Source: Negativicutes bacterium
GTDB taxonomy: Bacteria; Bacillota_C; Negativicutes; Sporomusales_B; JARLHX01
Length of the DNA: 6,329 nucleotides
Assembly (NCBI GenBank): GCA_031292035.1
Contig: JARLHX010000360.1
Coordinates: 1 to 6,329 of the forward strand
Direction: 5' to 3'
Numbering within the stretch: the stretch's first letter is position 1; each line of letters opens with the position of its first letter. Shown piece after piece: positions 6,051-6,329 of the stretch. The notes below the pieces were generated by a model. The model was not told the DNA's origin. It saw nothing but the letters and a program-made list of their open reading frames with translations, and did no database searches. The position numbers were made by a program, and so were the translations under genes.

Positions 6051-6329
6051 AATAAATAACCCCGTCACCGTTCGTATCGGCGTCGATGGTTATTTGATTC
6101 GCATTAGTGCAAGGAATATTTGCAGCAGCACCTGGCGCGAGAAGGATACCGGCCGCTTTGGTTCCTCCCGTTGTGGGGAAAATATAGACATATTTCCCGG
6201 CGGTGTTGCCCGGATTCGCCATAACGACGGCCCCGCTGGTAAAAACCATGGCGCCCAGAGCGACAGGGGTACCTGCGGCGGCGACTGTTCCGTGTGCAGC
6301 GCCCCACGTTGCCCATGCCTGCGCCGGGA
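6034..6329 (-). CDS. beta-rich phage structural-like protein, 5' end outside window
   Basis: The frame is open from the window edge (6329) to TAA at 6036-6034. An internal ATG at 6249 would give only 71 residues, but the frame upstream of it has no stop. Its residues (PAQAWATWGAAHGTVAAAGT, then PVALGA) look like coding sequence, so the true start lies outside the window. The visible 98 residues are Gly/Ala/Val-rich and include AMVFTSGAVVMANPGNTAGK, YVYIFPTT, GILLAPGAAANIPCTNANQI and the ending DADTNGDGVIYWGANG. This resembles the small beta-sandwich modules ('G-x-x-L-x-PG-x-x-x-x-IP-x-x-N-x-x-x-I-x-x-D', then 'NGDGV') seen in many phage virion proteins; I cannot name a family. No signal peptide or enzyme motif is visible in this part. 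It ends in a 1-nt TAATG overlap with the spike start, and its last codons (TGGGGGGCG) supply the only ribosome-binding-like sequence for the spike. This suggests translational coupling and related function. Confidence 0.7.
   Translation of the reverse strand, partial: PAQAWATWGAAHGTVAAAGTPVALGAMVFTSGAVVMANPGNTAGKYVYIFPTTGGTKAAGILLAPGAAANIPCTNANQITIDADTNGDGVIYWGANG

Noticed and set aside
6035..6052. TTG at 6052 as start of the spike (six extra residues, MGGEWI).
   Set aside because: No Shine-Dalgarno precedes it, the G-run lies downstream of it, and the ATG at 6034 gives a standard signal-peptide N-terminus and a TAATG overlap.
6104..6316. Minus-strand 70-residue ORF in a second frame over the upstream partial gene.
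   Set aside because: It is Arg/Cys-rich, typical of an out-of-frame shadow of GC-rich coding DNA. The other frame reaches the spike start exactly and has phage-like residues.

Overview
The window is a stretch of a tailed-phage or prophage morphogenesis module. Every gene I accept lies on the minus strand, so the transcript reads from position 6329 down to 1. Strong AGGAGG-type ribosome binding sites, a GP20-type scaffold and a capsid protein of the kind common in Firmicutes prophages suggest a phage of a Bacillota host (Clostridia or Negativicutes). That host call is an inference. No integrase, attachment site, tRNA or clear host gene is present, so prophage and free phage cannot be told apart.

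The layout in transcription order is as follows. (1) 6329-6034 is the 3' end of a small beta-rich, phage-structural-like gene that enters from outside the window. (2) 6034-2426 is a very large protein of about 1202 residues. It has a Sec-type signal peptide, a pectate-lyase-like parallel beta-helix, two blocks of degenerate beta repeats (one apparently inserted inside the helix) and a pyocin-knob-like C-terminus. It starts in a TAATG overlap with gene 1. (3) 2425-2281 is a short gap with a strong Shine-Dalgarno sequence, possible short ORFs and an intrinsic terminator. (4) 2280-1756 is a GP20-like scaffold. (5) 1732-800 is an HK97-fold major capsid protein. (6) 799-723 is a gap with a GC-rich hairpin. 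(7) 722-420 is a 100-residue coiled-coil protein. (8) 387-1 is the 5' part of a DnaT-like phage head-tail connector gene, which runs off the window.

Genes 4, 5, 7 and 8 form a conventional capsid block: scaffold, coat, small head protein, connector. Genes 1 and 2 sit upstream as a separate receptor-binding or surface-glycan cassette and are divided from the capsid block by the terminator. The cassette is the unusual part. A tailspike-like protein would normally be encoded with the tail genes and would not carry a secretion signal. I see no wholly new system here. The exported spike, its interrupted helix and the terminator/short-ORF junction are the points worth following.
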